From NCBI RefSeq assembly GCF_025146565.1, contig NZ_CP102258.1:3628001-3692000 (forward strand): DNA of 64,000 bases, written 5' to 3'. Positions within the stretch are counted from its first letter, which is position 1, and each line of letters starts with the position of its first letter. The position numbers and the translations under genes were made by a program. This DNA comes from Bacteroides eggerthii. Lineage in GTDB: Bacteria > Bacteroidota > Bacteroidia > Bacteroidales > Bacteroidaceae. Shown piece by piece: positions 63,182 through 64,000 of the stretch. The notes under the pieces are model-generated. The model saw nothing but the letters and a program-made list of their open reading frames with translations, ran no database searches and was not told where the DNA came from.

Positions 63182-64000
63182 ATGAAAAGATATCTAAAAC
63201 TCTTATTTGCAGCAAGTATTATAACACTATTCAATGCCTGCGAAACCGATGTGTACGATCCTGAAAAGATAGAAAACACCAAGGATCTTGTAGCCCCGGC
63301 GGACTTTGACTGGAAAACCACCCAAAGCCTGACTTATTCTATAACTTCAAAAGTAAATACAGTGATATCTGTCTACACAGACAAGAACTGTACCGACGAG
63401 AGCCTGTTGATTGAGAACTTTGCTTTAAAAGCCAACGAGGCAACAGAAATTCCTGTAAACATTCCAGCATATGTAACCAGCATCTTCGTGCAATATCCCA
63501 CGACAGACGGACAGGACGTACTGGAAATCAAGACAAACGAAGCTGCCACACGAGGCAACAATAAATCTGTCATCTTACCGGCTGACAAAGAGATAGACAA
63601 ACTCCTGTGGGACATACGCTATCACTACCCAAGCAAAACAAGCAGAGGGACATTGATGTTCGAAGACCTCTATCCGTCAAAAGGAGATTACGACTTCAAT
63701 GATTTTGTCATCGGATACAATGCAGAAGTTTTCTACTCTCAAATAAGGAATGCAGATATTTTATTTAACGACGGATTCAAGATGAGCTTCCAGATACGGG
63801 CCATTGGCGGCACAACACCCTATCGTCCGGCAATCCGCCTGAAAGGATTCGCCATGAAGAACATCGAGGGAGCCAAGATAGAATTCCACACAACCAGAGA
63901 AGGCATTAGTATGGAACTCCTGAAAAAAGGTCGCGGAGCAAATGATGACGTAATCTTCGTAATAAACGGTACAGAAAGCCTGCGTAGCGGCGGATATTAC
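63182..64000 (+). CDS. LruC-domain lipoprotein (3' end outside window)
   Basis: 273 residues visible, open at the right edge. Signal and lipobox end LFNAC/ETDV. The segment FEDLYPSKGDYDFNDFVIGYN is the start of the LruC (DUF4842) domain, found in Bacteroidetes surface or fimbria-associated proteins, which has an Asp-rich calcium-like loop. Function is unknown but surface exposure is likely. Start chosen at the signal peptide, 33 bp after a consensus -7 box. Confidence 0.85.
   Translation, partial: MKRYLKLLFAASIITLFNACETDVYDPEKIENTKDLVAPADFDWKTTQSLTYSITSKVNTVISVYTDKNCTDESLLIENFALKANEATEIPVNIPAYVTSIFVQYPTTDGQDVLEIKTNEAATRGNNKSVILPADKEIDKLLWDIRYHYPSKTSRGTLMFEDLYPSKGDYDFNDFVIGYNAEVFYSQIRNADILFNDGFKMSFQIRAIGGTTPYRPAIRLKGFAMKNIEGAKIEFHTTREGISMELLKKGRGANDDVIFVINGTESLRSGGYY

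Noticed and set aside
62950..63321. 123-codon minus-strand frame
   Set aside because: It is antisense to the promoter and start of the LruC-type gene, with no signal or domain.
1..64000. CRISPR array, rRNA or tRNA genes
   Set aside because: No regularly spaced identical repeats of CRISPR length and no tRNA T-loop or rRNA core sequence was recognised in the gaps.

Overview
The window is chromosomal DNA of a gut-type Bacteroides (order Bacteroidales; species not determinable by eye). The evidence is a SusC/SusD starch locus, Bacteroidales -7 promoter boxes (TAnnTTTG) before many genes, OadGAB, DUF4924 and LruC-type proteins, and poor Shine-Dalgarno sequences. No rRNA, tRNA or CRISPR array was found.

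Layout. 1-4.7 kb: three consecutive GH43 glycosidases, the end of a hemicellulose/arabinan-type locus whose start lies to the left. 4.7-12.8 kb: housekeeping genes (pheS, an MFS exporter, nth, pgk, a phosphate-porin-like protein, a TPR protein). 12.9-15.8 kb: a five-gene minus-strand operon (nitroreductase, small membrane protein, Rossmann/DUF2520 protein, KdsC-like phosphatase, Maf), with a divergent FemAB-like acyltransferase. 16.9-30.6 kb: an alpha-glucan locus. susC, susD, susE/F-like and GH13 (susG-like) genes run leftward; a LacI regulator, a SLC45-type sugar transporter and a GH65 maltose phosphorylase run rightward. Between the halves lie two 12-bp operators that are exact reverse complements. 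The logic is outer-membrane capture and cutting of starch, TonB-dependent import, transport across the inner membrane, then phosphorolysis. 30.6-36 kb: a tripartite RND efflux operon. 36-39.4 kb: oadGAB, a sodium-pumping decarboxylase. 39.6-41.2 kb: an HU-like protein and a GNAT acetyltransferase.

41.4-57.9 kb is the accessory region. It opens with an IS256-family element that appears to supply the stop codon of an ADP-ribosylglycohydrolase gene. Next is an AT-rich leftward operon: an Hsp70-TPR fusion, a compact SF1 helicase, an unknown protein, a very acidic protein, and a membrane protein with paired CxxC motifs and Sel1/TPR-like repeats. I do not recognise this set as a named system; it resembles an NTP-driven conflict (defence) module. 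A nested inverted repeat lies upstream. Then comes a rightward four-gene cassette: exported caspase-like protease, ECF sigma factor, single-pass membrane protein with cytoplasmic tail and outside TPRs (probable anti-sigma), and exported TPR-CHAT protease. Its layout suggests a cell-envelope caspase/CHAT relay that frees a sigma factor. About 1.1 kb of decayed DNA follows (KilA-N and AraC remnants, a 32-bp perfect palindrome, a 25-bp-arm inverted repeat).

57.9-64 kb returns to the core genome: a membrane-anchored HTH protein, then the leftward run lysE-type exporter, DUF4924, rfbD, prfC, and the start of an LruC-type lipoprotein gene that runs off the right edge.
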